Shown here piece after piece: positions 26,607-34,262 of a DNA stretch of 64,000 nt. The stretch lies in the NCBI RefSeq assembly GCF_963665355.1, contig NZ_OY762229.1, positions 4,092,001 to 4,156,000 of the forward strand. Reading direction: 5' to 3'. The notes beneath the pieces were generated by a model, which saw only the letters and a list, made by a program, of their open reading frames with translations, was not told where the DNA came from and ran no database searches. Source of the DNA: an uncultured Desulfobacter sp. (GTDB taxonomy: Bacteria > Desulfobacterota > Desulfobacteria > Desulfobacterales > Desulfobacteraceae). Position numbers and translations under genes: made by a program. Within the stretch, counting starts at the first letter, position 1. Each line of letters opens with the position of its first letter.

Positions 26607-26696
26607 TCTTATCTATGCTGGCTATGGCCCGAGTACGTTCTCTCAACACATCATTTGTTGCATAAATTTTTATTTAAATTTTAAGAGGAGAAATCA

Positions 26697-26840
26697 ATGA
26701 AGAAGAAAGTGTACCAGGATCCAAAACTTATTGTTGTAGTCCGCTGCAAGCCTGAAGAAAGTGTACTGTCCGTATGCAAGCAGTCAAGGCATGCTTGCGG
26801 AACCAGCGCCGGACCTTCCCTTGTTCTTGCGGCCAGTTAA
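26697..26840 (+). CDS. Candidate RiPP precursor peptide (47 aa, three Cys)
   Basis: A 47-residue ORF from ATG 26697 with a strong GAGGAG ribosome-binding site at 26685-26690 and its own sigma-54 promoter. The N-terminal part is basic and hydrophobic (MKKKVYQDPKLIVVV), followed by Cys17 and KPEESVLSV, Cys27, and a C-terminal part QSRHACGTSAG with Cys34, ending in LVLAAS. The Gly/Ser/Cys-rich C terminus behind a charged leader is the usual layout of a radical SAM-modified peptide. It is encoded directly behind a radical SAM/PqqD/peptidase operon. I do not recognise a named family. The Cys residues are candidates for thioether crosslinks (inference). Confidence 0.72.
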   Translation: MKKKVYQDPKLIVVVRCKPEESVLSVCKQSRHACGTSAGPSLVLAAS

Positions 26841-26879
26841 GAAAATTAAATCGTTAATGTTCAAATCAGGAGAATTCAC

Positions 26880-27434
26880 ATGAAGTTAAAATACATTGTT
26901 CATTTTTTTATATCATTATTCTTATTGTCCATGGTATTCGGCAGCACCGCTAATGCTGTGTATATACCTGCTGAGGTGTTTAGCGGCCAAACAGAGATAG
27001 AAGTAGTGTATACAGATGGTAGTACGCCTTTTGGAATGAGTGTCGGTGATTGGGTTACAGTAAATATCATTATTGATGATTCGGCATATAGCGTAACTTC
27101 TGGAAATTATACAATGTACACCACTGAGTATAATTCTGGTGATTACGGCCTTTCACTGTCCTTTTCTCTGACTTCAACAGACTTTACCGAGGAAGATGAC
27201 AATTGGGGATCAAGTTGGCCGGCTGTGACCATAGATTACACAGATATAAACGACCCAATTATTAACCTTATTGATTTTGAATCAATAACTGATGGCTACT
27301 TAATCTCCATCGGTATTGACGAAATAGGCGACCCGATAACCATGAAAATCAGTGCAGTACCAGAACCAGGTACACTTACCCTTCTTAGTCTCGCTCTTTT
27401 AAGCCTTGCCGGACTGAAGAGAAGACAGTCCTAA
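26880..27434 (+). CDS. PEP-CTERM-sorted exported protein
   Basis: A 184-residue secreted protein with a signal peptide (FISLFLLSMVFGSTANA), a beta-rich acidic middle (many Tyr, Thr and Asp) and a C-terminal PEP-CTERM signal: VPEPGT, a hydrophobic stretch LTLLSLALLSLAGL and KRRQS. Such proteins are processed by an exosortase (EpsH/XrtA type) and are linked to extracellular polysaccharide; no exosortase is seen in the window. An AGGAG site precedes the start. It lies 39 bp after the peptide gene and may be read from the same sigma-54 promoter, before a strong terminator. Confidence 0.88.
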   Translation: MKLKYIVHFFISLFLLSMVFGSTANAVYIPAEVFSGQTEIEVVYTDGSTPFGMSVGDWVTVNIIIDDSAYSVTSGNYTMYTTEYNSGDYGLSLSFSLTSTDFTEEDDNWGSSWPAVTIDYTDINDPIINLIDFESITDGYLISIGIDEIGDPITMKISAVPEPGTLTLLSLALLSLAGLKRRQS

Positions 27435-27456
27435 ATCAAGACCCACGAATAAAAAA

Positions 27457-27503
27457 ACAAGCCGGAAACCGCATCATTGTCACAAGATCGGTTTCCGGCT
27501 TGT
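27457..27503 (+). terminator. Strong hairpin terminator after the PEP-CTERM gene
   Basis: acaagccggaaaccg (27457-27471) pairs perfectly with cggtttccggcttgt (27489-27503), a 15-bp GC-rich stem. An A run lies before the stem and a pyrimidine-rich stretch after it. It ends the peptide/PEP-CTERM unit before the rhamnose operon. Confidence 0.8.
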
Positions 27504-27647
27504 CCTACCTCTCTCTTAATAAAATCTAAACAGTTTATGATTTTCTACCTTGCCGGTTGATATTTTCATCCAGCCCGGGATAACTGTTTCTGATTGAATA
27601 CATGGAAATCGCTGAAGTCTCATATTTAAATCGTATCAGGAAAACCC

Positions 27648-28517
27648 ATGCGTAAAGGAATCATACTGGCTGGCGGATCAGGTACACGTCTGTATCCCCT
27701 GACCTATTCGGTCAGCAAGCAGCTTATGCCTGTTTATGACAAGCCCATGATCTACTATCCCCTGTCAACAATCATGCTTTCCGGGATAAAAGAGATCCTT
27801 GTCATTACCACGCCAAAAGATCTGGATAGTTTTAAATATCTGCTTGGCAACGGTTCCCAGTGGGGACTCTCCATAGACTATGCTGTCCAGCCTTCTCCGG
27901 ACGGACTGGCCCAGGCTTTTATCATCGGTGAAACATTTATTCGCAATGATCCTGTCACCCTGATCCTGGGCGATAATATATTTTATGGCGAAGGACTTTC
28001 AAACCGGTTACAGGCCATTGCAAAAAAGGAACAGGGTGCCACTATTTTCGGCTACTATGTTAAAGACCCCAAACGATATGGGGTTGCCGGGTTTGATGAC
28101 AACGGCAAGGTCACAAGCCTGGAAGAAAAACCTGAAATCCCGAAATCAAATTATGCTGTAACCGGTCTCTATTTTTATGACAACGATGTCATTGACATTG
28201 CCAAACAAATCACGCCTTCAGCCCGGGGAGAACTGGAAATCACAGATGTTAACAAAGAGTATCTTAACCGGGGTACCCTGAATGTTGAACTGTTCAGCCG
28301 GGGCACCGCCTGGCTGGATACGGGAACCCATGAGTCCCTTCTGGATGCAGGACAGTTTATTAAAGTGGTCGAAGACCGCCAGGGTCTCAAAATTGCCTGC
28401 GTCGAAGAAATTGCTTTTAGAATGGGCTTAATCGATAAAAATCAATTGGAGCAGCTTGCCGTCCCCATGAAAAAAAACGGGTACGGCCAGTATCTGCTCA
28501 ACCTTTTAAAAAAATAA
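27648..28517 (+). CDS. rfbA: Glucose-1-phosphate thymidylyltransferase
   Basis: Forms dTDP-glucose from glucose 1-phosphate and dTTP, the first step to dTDP-L-rhamnose. The 289 residues carry the nucleotide-binding signature [20 protein letters not shown], the Mg site [10 protein letters not shown], and [11 protein letters not shown] near the C terminus. First gene of the operon rfbA-rfbC-rfbD-rfbB; rfbC begins one base after its stop. The cytoplasmic product feeds the surface polysaccharide made by the genes downstream. Confidence 0.97.
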   Translation: MRKGIILAGGSGTRLYPLTYSVSKQLMPVYDKPMIYYPLSTIMLSGIKEILVITTPKDLDSFKYLLGNGSQWGLSIDYAVQPSPDGLAQAFIIGETFIRNDPVTLILGDNIFYGEGLSNRLQAIAKKEQGATIFGYYVKDPKRYGVAGFDDNGKVTSLEEKPEIPKSNYAVTGLYFYDNDVIDIAKQITPSARGELEITDVNKEYLNRGTLNVELFSRGTAWLDTGTHESLLDAGQFIKVVEDRQGLKIACVEEIAFRMGLIDKNQLEQLAVPMKKNGYGQYLLNLLKK

Positions 28518-28518
28518 A

Positions 28519-29070
28519 ATGAAATATACACCGTTGTCCATACCGGAAGTTGTTCTGATGGAACCCCGTGTTTTCGGAGATCATAGAGGTTTTTTCCTTG
28601 AAACTTTCCGCCAGGATGATTTTGAAACACATATCGGAAATTACACATTTGTTCAGGATAATCACAGCAAATCGGCAAAAGGCATATTAAGAGGTCTTCA
28701 CTACCAGATACAGCAGCCCCAAGGCAAACTTGTCCGGGTCACATCCGGGACTGTATTTGACGTGGCAGTGGACATCAGAAAATCCTCATCCACCTTTGGC
28801 CGATGGGTCGGTCAAATCCTCTCTGCCGAAAACAAAGCCATGCTCTGGGTGCCCCCGGGGTTTGCCCATGGATTTTATGTCATGAGCGATGAAGCAGAAT
28901 TTTCATACAAATGTACTGACTACTATGCTCCCCAGCATGAGCGCAGTATTCTTTGGAACGATTCTGATATCGCCATTGAGTGGCCCCTGGATAAAGGAGA
29001 TAAAGACCCGGTATTATCCCCAAAGGATGAACAGGCAAAAAAACTGGTATCAGCGGAGGTGTTCAAATGA
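28519..29070 (+). CDS. rfbC: dTDP-4-dehydrorhamnose 3,5-epimerase
   Basis: Cupin-fold epimerase of dTDP-L-rhamnose synthesis, 183 residues as usual. It has the characteristic VFGDHRGFFLETF, DNHSKSAKGILRGLHYQ (catalytic His), VDIRKSSSTFGRWVG and VPPGFAHGFYVMSDEAEFSYKCTDYY (Tyr and His of the active site). It overlaps rfbD as ATGA. Confidence 0.97.
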   Translation: MKYTPLSIPEVVLMEPRVFGDHRGFFLETFRQDDFETHIGNYTFVQDNHSKSAKGILRGLHYQIQQPQGKLVRVTSGTVFDVAVDIRKSSSTFGRWVGQILSAENKAMLWVPPGFAHGFYVMSDEAEFSYKCTDYYAPQHERSILWNDSDIAIEWPLDKGDKDPVLSPKDEQAKKLVSAEVFK

Positions 29071-29927
29071 ATGTCCTGGTTTTAGGAGCGAATGGTCAGC
29101 TGGGATGGGAACTGCAGCGGACAAGCCCAGGTAGTATAGGCTTGACAGCAATTGACTACCCTGAAGTTGATCTGCTTGATTACGACAGCATTCACAAGTG
29201 CATTAACTCAGCACAGCCGGATATTCTGATTAACGCGGCAGCCTACACAGCCGTTGATAAAGCAGAACAGGACGAAGGGACTGCAGACCGACTCAATCAT
29301 GGCGCCGTCAGGCAAATCTCTGAAATTTGCAGCAGCAAAGGAATCCACCTGGTTCACATCTCCACCGATTTTATTTTCAACGGCATGAACCATAAACCTT
29401 ACCAGCCCCAGGACACCCCGGATCCCATATCCGTCTATGGCGCGACCAAACTGAAAGGGGAACAGGCTGTCAGGAAGGTCCTTGGCCCAAACGCCACCAT
29501 CATCAGAACAGCCTGGCTGTACTCAGCCCATGGCATCAATTTTGTCAAAAGCATGCTCACACTGATGGATACAAAACCAGAACTTAACATCATCGACGAA
29601 CAGGTCGGCACCCCAACCTGGGCCAATGGCCTGGCCCATGCAATATGGGGAACAATTGAGAAAAAAGTCACGGGAACACACCATTTCACAGATGCCGGCG
29701 CAGCATCCTGGTACGACTTTGCCATTGCCATCCAGGAAGAAGCCCTGGGCCTGAACCTCATCCAGAATGAAATCCCCATAAACCCAATCCCGGCCAGCCA
29801 GTATCCGACCCCGGCTCGACGTCCTTTTTACAGCATTCTGGACAAAACATCCCTCTGGAACGCCCTGGACATAAAGCCGATCCATTGGCGTAAACAGCTG
29901 AGATCCATGCTGCGGGAACTGACATGA
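29067..29927 (+). CDS. rfbD: dTDP-4-dehydrorhamnose reductase
   Basis: Short-chain dehydrogenase that makes dTDP-L-rhamnose, the last step of the pathway. The 286 residues contain the NADPH-binding GANGQLGWELQ, the active-site STDFIFNG region and YGATKLKGEQAV (Tyr-x3-Lys), with RTAWLYS typical of RmlD. It overlaps both neighbours by 4 bp, indicating translational coupling. Confidence 0.96.
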   Translation: MNVLVLGANGQLGWELQRTSPGSIGLTAIDYPEVDLLDYDSIHKCINSAQPDILINAAAYTAVDKAEQDEGTADRLNHGAVRQISEICSSKGIHLVHISTDFIFNGMNHKPYQPQDTPDPISVYGATKLKGEQAVRKVLGPNATIIRTAWLYSAHGINFVKSMLTLMDTKPELNIIDEQVGTPTWANGLAHAIWGTIEKKVTGTHHFTDAGAASWYDFAIAIQEEALGLNLIQNEIPINPIPASQYPTPARRPFYSILDKTSLWNALDIKPIHWRKQLRSMLRELT

Positions 29928-31018
29928 AAAATCTTCTTGTCACAGGCGGAGCCGGTTTCATCGGTACAAACTTTGTATACTACTGGCTCACCCAACACCC
30001 GGAAGATCACATCGTGGTTCTGGATGCCCTTACATACGCCGGTAACAGGGACAATCTGACAGAAGCGGAAAAAAATCCAAAATTCAAATTTGTCCACGGA
30101 AGCATCCTTGATCAGACCCTCGTGGAGACCCTGCTGAAAACCCACAACATTGACACCATTGTCCATTTTGCAGCAGAATCCCACGTGGATCGTTCCATCC
30201 ACGGACCGGACGAATTCATCAACACCAATATTGTCGGCACCCATTCCCTGCTCAAGGCTGCCAAAAAGAGCTGGCTGGACTCAGGTAGAAAACCCCACAG
30301 GTTCCACCACATTTCAACCGACGAGGTATATGGTACATTAGGCCCTGATGATCCACCCTTTACAGAATCAACCCCCTATGCGCCAAACTCCCCCTATGCA
30401 GCCAGTAAGGCGTCTTCAGACCATCTGGTCCGGGCATACCACGAAACCTATGGTCTTGACACCACCATCAGCAACTGCTCCAATAACTACGGCCCCTTTC
30501 AGTTCCCGGAAAAACTGATACCCCTTGTGATCATCAATATCCTGTTCAATAAACCCCTGCCAATATACGGTGACGGCAGGCAGATCAGGGATTGGCTCTA
30601 TGTAGACGATCACAACCGGGGTGTGGACCTGATATTGGAAAGAGGAACGACCGGCCAGACATATAACATCGGCGGAGCCAACGAATGGTCAAATATTGAT
30701 ATTGTCCATTTAATCTGCGACCTGCTGTTTGAAAAGTTTTCCTCAGACAAAAGCCTTGCAGAGCAATTTGCCAATTCACCGTCAGCCCAGGCCAACCATC
30801 CGGCAACCTTGATTTCCCACGTAAAAGACAGGGCCGGACATGATCGCCGGTATGCCATCAATGCCCAAAAGATCAGAAATGAACTTGGATTTACACCCCA
30901 GGAATCATTTGAAACCGGTATCCGAAAAACCCTTACGTGGTTTCTGGACCATCAACCATGGTGGGATAAACTGTTGAGCGATTCATACAAAGACTGGATT
31001 GCCACAAATTACTCCTGA
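29924..31018 (+). CDS. rfbB: dTDP-glucose 4,6-dehydratase
   Basis: NAD-dependent dehydratase that acts on dTDP-glucose as the second pathway step. The 364 residues show GGAGFIGTNFVYYW, HFAAESHVDRSIHGP, ISTDEVYGTLG (Thr, Asp and Glu of the active site), YAASKASSDHLVRA (Tyr-x3-Lys) and NNYGPFQFPEKLIPL. Last gene of the rhamnose operon. The gene order A-C-D-B is complete, so the organism can make dTDP-L-rhamnose from this locus alone. Confidence 0.97.
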   Translation: MKNLLVTGGAGFIGTNFVYYWLTQHPEDHIVVLDALTYAGNRDNLTEAEKNPKFKFVHGSILDQTLVETLLKTHNIDTIVHFAAESHVDRSIHGPDEFINTNIVGTHSLLKAAKKSWLDSGRKPHRFHHISTDEVYGTLGPDDPPFTESTPYAPNSPYAASKASSDHLVRAYHETYGLDTTISNCSNNYGPFQFPEKLIPLVIINILFNKPLPIYGDGRQIRDWLYVDDHNRGVDLILERGTTGQTYNIGGANEWSNIDIVHLICDLLFEKFSSDKSLAEQFANSPSAQANHPATLISHVKDRAGHDRRYAINAQKIRNELGFTPQESFETGIRKTLTWFLDHQPWWDKLLSDSYKDWIATNYS

Positions 31019-31125
31019 AAATATGAAAAACAACAACCTCTATGTTAAGATTTAAATTACGATGGCTGGATAAAGGATCAAAGGATAAATAAACAGTATT
31101 TAAAAAATGGCAATTAAGTATGGAT

Positions 31126-31140
31126 GTCCCCCGAATTGCA
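31126..31140. repeat. Recurrent gtcccccgaattgca motif
   Basis: One of four related short motifs (31126-31140, 34035-34050, 34247-34260, 35181-35194), all in spacers of the toxin-antitoxin relic zone. Such motifs are often REP-like sites mobilised by RAYT transposases, and a RAYT relic is at 32781. Otherwise I see nothing in 31019-31363. Confidence 0.4.
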
Positions 31141-31363
31141 TGCTGGAGTTTTTTTCCACAAAACACCTGAGTGGTCAGCCCCATTGTTATGGCGGAGTAA
31201 ATTTAGAAATGTACTGTCATTGAGTGGGTTGGACAAGCACTTGCCGGCGAAAGGCATAAGCGGCAAAGTCGATGGACAAAGAGTGTTTCCGTAGTTTTAT
31301 ATTGATTATTAATATAGTAAGGATTATTATATGCATAATTAACTACAAAATAAGGGTGTTATT

Positions 31364-31633
31364 ATGAATATAAAAAACTATGTATCATCCACTTTGCTAT
31401 CCAAAAATACAGCAGCAACCCTTAATTCAATTGAATCCGGGGAAATGGATAAGCTAATAATCCTGAAGAACAACTCTCCCAAGGCGATCCTGATGTCTTT
31501 TGAATCTTACGAAGCCATGGAAGATGAAATTGAGGATCTTCGTCTCACAGCACTGGCACTGTCCAGGATTCAGACTTTTGATCCTGCCGATACAATTTCC
31601 CACGCAGAGATGATGGAAAAATATACAAAATGA
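31364..31633 (+). CDS. Phd/YefM-like antitoxin
   Basis: An 89-residue protein with the Phd/YefM N-terminal DNA-binding fold (STLLSKNTAATLNSIESGEMDKLIILKNNSPKAILMSFESYEAM) and an acidic C-terminal tail that would wrap the toxin. It overlaps the toxin gene as ATGA. Antitoxins of this kind neutralise the toxin and repress their own promoter; no operator can be assigned here with confidence. Confidence 0.88.
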   Translation: MNIKNYVSSTLLSKNTAATLNSIESGEMDKLIILKNNSPKAILMSFESYEAMEDEIEDLRLTALALSRIQTFDPADTISHAEMMEKYTK

Positions 31634-31914
31634 GTTGGGACATTTTGTATCATAAAGATGTCGATGATGATTTAAAAAGCGTGGGGCCATCGGCCGCTAG
31701 TCGCATCATTAAGACAATTGATATAAAATTGACAACTGCCCCGGATCAATACGGGATACCTCTGTCCCATAACTTGAAAAATTTCAGAAAACTACGAATC
31801 GGTGATTACAGGGTTGTTTACAGAATCGTCGAACAAAAAGTCATTGTCTATGTCCTTGCAGTGGGTCCCCGAAGAGACAAAGAAATTTACAGAGCCGCGT
31901 CAGAAAGAATCTAA
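31630..31914 (+). CDS. RelE/ParE-family toxin
   Basis: A 94-residue protein with the RelE fold: WDILYHKDVDDDLKSVGPSAASRIIKTIDIKL at the N terminus, then SHNLKNFRKLRIGDYRVVYRIVEQKVIVYVLAVGPRRDKEIY, including the RxGDYRVVY core with its basic residues. RelE-type toxins cut mRNA on the ribosome. It forms a coupled pair with the Phd-like antitoxin and looks intact, unlike most other toxin-antitoxin genes nearby. Confidence 0.9.
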   Translation: MSWDILYHKDVDDDLKSVGPSAASRIIKTIDIKLTTAPDQYGIPLSHNLKNFRKLRIGDYRVVYRIVEQKVIVYVLAVGPRRDKEIYRAASERI

Positions 31915-31986
31915 AAGCACAAATTGAGAATACTTACTCACTATTCCAGAAATTTTGCCGCTACGAAATTGACTGCCAACCAATAA

Positions 31987-32226
31987 AAATATGGTCAGCT
32001 TGAAAAGTTTCCGGCTGAAGTTTATTCCGATTTGACAAGCCTAAAAAGACGTTCGGTCCTTGTCTTGCCCCAGGCAGATTTTCGAGGGGATTTTATGGGA
32101 TTGGCAATCACATCCGTTTTGACACAGAACAATGCGGTAAGCATTATTGTTTTTAATGAGCTTGATGAGACCTTTGACATGCAGGTCAAATTGATGAAAG
32201 TTAGAATGAAAAGGTACAATGATTAA
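31987..32226 (+). pseudogene. Chimeric relic: MazF-like fragment fused to a nucleotidyltransferase fragment
   Basis: The open part (start codon unclear; TTG 32032 possible) reads DLTSLKRRSVLVLPQADFRG...AITS, a PemK/MazF toxin core without its N terminus. It then joins FNELDETFDMQVKLMKVR. That second part is nearly identical in DNA (about 32150-32203) to an internal stretch of the nucleotidyltransferase gene at 33568-33876 (about 33713-33767). Neither half can make a complete protein. The junction records a recombination between two toxin-antitoxin genes. Confidence 0.7.
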
Positions 32227-32515
32227 GAATAAAGAAGATATTATTCAGATTCTGAAAGATGAAAAGAAATTATTAAATGACCAGTTTGGGGTGCTGTCCA
32301 TAGGGCTGTTCGGATCGTACGCAAACGGCGCTCAAAATAGTGAAAGTGATATTGATCTAATGGTGGAGTTAAAAGAACCTCGATATGAATTTCTTGCCGG
32401 TCTTCAAATATATTTGGAACAAAAATTTGAAAAAAAAATTGAATTAATAAGAAAAAGAAAAAATTTTTCAGATAGTTTCGTTAAGTCCATAGAGAAGAAC
32501 ATTTTTTATGTCTGA
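32219..32515 (+). CDS. MntA-like nucleotidyltransferase (antitoxin)
   Basis: A 98-residue minimal nucleotidyltransferase with the active-site pattern GLFGSYANGAQNSESDIDLMV (GS...SDxD metal-binding Asp residues). MntA-type enzymes AMPylate and so silence the HEPN toxin HepT. The partner HEPN gene overlaps it by 8 bp at 32508, but that partner has an internal deletion, so this module may no longer be a working pair. Confidence 0.88.
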   Translation: MIKNKEDIIQILKDEKKLLNDQFGVLSIGLFGSYANGAQNSESDIDLMVELKEPRYEFLAGLQIYLEQKFEKKIELIRKRKNFSDSFVKSIEKNIFYV

Positions 32516-32756
32516 TCTGATAAAAGAAAATTTTCTAAAGATTCTCCAATCTTTGGAAATGATCAAAAAACGATTTGAAACAATTAAAACACCGGATGAC
32601 TTTGTACTTTATACAAGCATTGAATGGCAACAGATTATGCGTTTGAGAGATATAATTTCACATCACTATGATAGTATTGATAATGAAATTGTATTTGATA
32701 TTTGTACGAATCATATCACAAAACTGGAAACAGAAATTCGTGAAATCCTGAATTAA
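32508..32756 (+). CDS. HepT-like HEPN protein with an internal 35-residue deletion
   Basis: An 82-residue HEPN (DUF86) protein that keeps the RNase motif RDIISHHY (Rx4HxY) and the N-terminal LIKENFLKILQSLEMIKKRFETIKTPDDFVL. Against the related fragment at 34263-34480, about 105 bp is missing in frame after FVL, so helices that normally lie between are gone. HepT toxins are RNases kept in check by MntA. With 82 instead of about 115 residues this copy is probably inactive, although the frame is open and the catalytic motif remains. Confidence 0.75.
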   Translation: MSDLIKENFLKILQSLEMIKKRFETIKTPDDFVLYTSIEWQQIMRLRDIISHHYDSIDNEIVFDICTNHITKLETEIREILN

Positions 32757-32780
32757 AAAATCCTCAAAAAACATTAAGTA

Positions 32781-32945
32781 ATGCCACGAGCTAAACGACA
32801 TAACATACCCGGCCATATCTGGTATGTTATGCACCGGTGTCATAAAAAAGAATTTCTGCTGAAATTCAGGCGTGACATATAGCGTTGGGTTGAGTGGCTG
32901 TTTGAAGCCAAAAAACGATACGACTTGTCGATTTTGAGGATGCTA
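32781..32945 (+). pseudogene. Relic of a RAYT-type (Y1, REP-associated) transposase
   Basis: ATG 32781 begins MPRAKRHNIPGHIWYVMHRCHKKEFLLKF, the typical N terminus of REP-associated tyrosine transposases, including the His-containing HRCHK strand. An in-frame TAG follows the codons for RRDI, then WVEWLFEAKKRYDLSIL continues before homology ends near 32945. The rest, including the catalytic Tyr region, is missing. Confidence 0.8.
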
Positions 32946-32990
32946 AGGACGCTATATCGAGAAATGTAATCCCATGGGAAATAAACTCTT

Positions 32991-33092
32991 AACCTGCTGT
33001 TTTGGGCCACAAAAGAGGGGTTTAATGTCAAAATCCGAGGTTTGGATGGATATTTTTAATAATAATTCAATGCGTTGGCTCGGTCAGACCCC
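32991..33092. repeat. Dispersed ~100-bp repeat, copy 1
   Basis: It runs from ctgctgttttggg to cggtcagacccc and matches 33899-34003 across most of its length (aaaagagg.gtttaa, cgaggttt, atggatatttt, gttgg.t.ggtc.gacccc). More distant members are at 34960-35054, 40086-40176 and 53203-53271 with 53898-53935. Function unknown. The rest of 32946-33202 shows nothing I recognise. Confidence 0.55.
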
Positions 33093-33202
33093 AATATGGT
33101 ATGGTTATGGTAGCCGAACTGGATACCCCGATTCCAACTACTCTAAATACTGATTTAAAAATCTTTGTTTTTCATCCCCAAGGTTTATAGTATCATAAAA
33201 TC

Positions 33203-33595
33203 ATGGACATCAATGAACAAATCAAATATTGGATTGATACATCAGATGATGATTTTAAGGCAATGGGGCATCTTTTTGAAAAAGGAGACTATACATGGGC
33301 CCTTTTTATCGGGCACATCGTTTTGGAAAAGTTGTTGAAAGCCTGGTTTGTCAGCCATAAACAAACGACGCCTCCATTTATTCATGACCTTGTCCGTTTA
33401 TCAGAAAAGGGAAACTTACATCTAAATGATGAACAAAAAGATATTCTGGATACCATATCTGCCTTCAATATTCGGGGGCGGTATGATGACTACAAAAGAG
33501 AATTTTATGAAAAGTGTTCCAGAGCCTATACTGAAACATGGATTCGGCATATAGAGGAATTTAGAAAATGGATCAAAGCAAAGCTTCTGAGATAG
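33203..33595 (+). CDS. HEPN-domain protein (toxin partner of a nucleotidyltransferase)
   Basis: A 130-residue helical HEPN protein: YWIDTSDDDFKAMGHLFEKGDYTWALFIGHIVLEKLLKAWFV, then FIHDLVRLSEKGNL and FNIRGRYDDYKREFYEKCS. These are the marks of the HEPN family that pairs with minimal nucleotidyltransferases. Here the HEPN gene comes first and overlaps the nucleotidyltransferase by 28 bp, the reverse of the mntA-hepT order. The Rx4HxY motif is absent; the NIRGRYDDY segment takes its place. It looks complete. Confidence 0.85.
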   Translation: MDINEQIKYWIDTSDDDFKAMGHLFEKGDYTWALFIGHIVLEKLLKAWFVSHKQTTPPFIHDLVRLSEKGNLHLNDEQKDILDTISAFNIRGRYDDYKREFYEKCSRAYTETWIRHIEEFRKWIKAKLLR

Positions 33596-33876
33596 CCAGT
33601 CAATATTTTGACTTTGTAAAAAAAAACGAAGTTAATGTTAAAAAAGGATATATATTTGGCTCATTTGCCAAGGGGACTGCAAACGAAGACAGCGATATTG
33701 ATTTAGCCATTGTTTTTAATGAGCTTGATGATACCTTTGACATGCAGGTCAAATTGATGAAAGTTAGGAGGAAATTCGACAGCAGAATTGAACCTCATCC
33801 GTTCAGGGAATCAGATTTTCAGGATTCAAATCCTCTGGCCTATGAAATTATGAAAACAGGGGTGGAATTGCGCTGA
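33568..33876 (+). CDS. Minimal nucleotidyltransferase paired with the upstream HEPN gene
   Basis: A 102-residue MNT protein with GYIFGSFAKGTANEDSDIDLAIVF (GS...SDxD active site) and a C-terminal RIEPHPFRESDF...PLAYEIMKTG segment common in this group. It overlaps the HEPN gene and appears intact. A 54-bp stretch of this gene was copied into the chimeric relic at 32150-32203. Confidence 0.88.
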   Translation: MDQSKASEIASQYFDFVKKNEVNVKKGYIFGSFAKGTANEDSDIDLAIVFNELDDTFDMQVKLMKVRRKFDSRIEPHPFRESDFQDSNPLAYEIMKTGVELR

Positions 33877-33898
33877 CCCGGAGCTTGCGAGCTTGTGC

Positions 33899-34003
33899 TT
33901 AAACAACTGTTTTGGGGTCAAAAAAGAGGCGTTTAAGAAGAAAAAACGAGGTTTCAATGGATATTTTCACCAACAAATCAATGAGTTGTCTTGGTCCGAC
34001 CCC
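33899..34003. repeat. Dispersed ~100-bp repeat, copy 2
   Basis: It starts at aaaacaactgttttgggg and ends at ggtccgacccc, with close similarity to 32991-33092. It follows directly after an MNT gene. The short open frame across it is not supported as a gene. Confidence 0.55.
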
Positions 34004-34084
34004 ACCATTCCCGATACGATTATCAAACCCTGAGATACCCCCGAATTGCAATTTAAATCGCTATCGCTATCGAAAAATGCCATT

Positions 34085-34185
34085 ATGTTGTCGATTTTGA
34101 TGTTCAAAATAGAGATATATCCTGAAAAAATACATATGATGGGTAATATTTAGAAAAATTTCAGTGTATTAGAATGTTCCGGCCC
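34085..34185. repeat. 100-bp direct repeat, copy 1
   Basis: The stretch from atgttgtcgattttgatg through gagatatatcc, aaaaaatacat, gatgggt and tgtattag to atgt.ccg recurs at 36528-36622, immediately upstream of gmd. The shared part ends close to the point where the next gene or relic begins in both places, so it may carry a promoter region or mark a duplication end. Confidence 0.7.
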
Positions 34186-34262
34186 GAAGGTGCAGAGAAA
34201 TAAGTTTGTTGATGATGTCCGACTCAGCCGAACGGAAATAGGTACCCTGTCCCCGGAATTCC

